From contig JAUNLG010000007.1 of assembly GCA_030532385.1 (NCBI GenBank), positions 1 to 64,000 of the forward strand: a stretch of DNA of 64,000 nucleotides. Reading direction: 5' to 3'. The notes under the pieces are model-generated. The model did not search any database. It saw only the letters and a list, made by a program, of their open reading frames with translations, and was not told where the DNA came from. This DNA comes from Anaerococcus sp. (GTDB lineage: Bacteria > Bacillota > Clostridia > Tissierellales > Peptoniphilaceae). Positions within the stretch are counted from its first letter, which is position 1. Every line of letters begins with the position of its first letter. The position numbers and the translations under genes are program-made. Positions 63,840 to 64,000 of the stretch are shown in pieces.

Positions 63840-64000
63840 TTATTTTTTAGCTATATTATAAACTAATCTTGCTACATTTTTTAATACAAGCTTGTTATTA
63901 GAATTTACAGCCTTTGCGAGTATTTTAAACTTTCTCTCATCTATTTCATTTAGATTGAATCTTTGATTTGTTCTAAATATTTTATTAAAAAGTGCATTTA
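63840..64000 (-). CDS. C-terminal end of a truncated gene in the polysaccharide locus
   Basis: The last 52 codons of a minus-strand reading frame run off the end of the window. The frame is open from the edge to a TAA at 63842-63840 and reads as a basic helical tail (NALFNKIFRTNQRFNLNEID, then KNVARLVYNIAKK). A glycosyltransferase or other polysaccharide enzyme is likely from position, but the fragment is too short to assign. The 93-bp gap before the flippase shows no clear signal. Confidence 0.6.
   Translation of the reverse strand, partial: NALFNKIFRTNQRFNLNEIDERKFKILAKAVNSNNKLVLKNVARLVYNIAKK

Noticed and set aside
1-64000. tRNA genes, rRNA genes and CRISPR arrays
   Set aside because: The intergenic gaps are short, and reading them on both strands showed no cloverleaf-type or regularly spaced repeat signal.

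Overview
The window is about 64 kb of AT-rich Gram-positive chromosome. The complete butyrate-forming gene set, B. subtilis-type leaders (T-box, L20 leader) and strong GGAGG ribosome binding sites suggest an anaerobic, butyrate-producing Clostridia/Tissierellia member, most likely of the Peptoniphilaceae (Anaerococcus-like). This is inferred from gene content and style only; no search was run. Most genes lie on the minus strand in long operons. No tRNA, rRNA, CRISPR array or intact insertion sequence was seen.

0-14 kb (minus): a translation and maintenance block. It starts at a consensus promoter and L20-type attenuator, then runs infC-rpmI-rplT-TrmH methyltransferase, a T-box, pheS-pheT-zapA-U32 peptidase-mutS2-argS and two genes of unknown role. 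14-17 kb: a DegV protein, a degraded metallo-beta-lactamase-like protein, and (plus) a YbaK deacylase with an unknown partner.

17-25 kb (minus): bcd-etfB-etfA-crt-hbd-thl and a separately promoted CoA-transferase. Together they convert acetyl-CoA to butyrate through the electron-bifurcating Bcd/Etf complex. A Rex-like operator overlaps the bcd promoter, and a Fur-like box lies upstream of the CoA-transferase promoter. 25-26 kb (plus): lrgAB preceded by a small translationally coupled reading frame.

26-37.7 kb: a sugar cluster (phosphofructokinase, NagA, LarA-like protein, divergent triose-phosphate isomerase, class II aldolase, NagB, TIM-barrel-like protein). An unusual palindromic element separates it from a taurine/sulfonate-type ABC transporter, which is divergent from a DeoR regulator. 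This combination is the best candidate for an undescribed pathway. 38-44 kb: a PTS-GH38-GH4-RpiR glycoside-phosphate locus. A GNAT pseudogene with three frameshifts lies at 44.5-44.9 kb.

45-57 kb (minus): one long housekeeping operon, nfeD-floA-hyp-phoH-(ybeY-dgk-pap2 triple fusion)-cdd-era-recO-glyQ-glyS-PPDK regulator-guaA. 57-61 kb: a surface protein and acidic lipoprotein pair, then a phasin-like protein with an AarF/UbiB kinase. 61-64 kb: the edge of a surface-polysaccharide locus (pyruvyl transferase, flippase, a truncated gene), which looks AT-richer than its surroundings.
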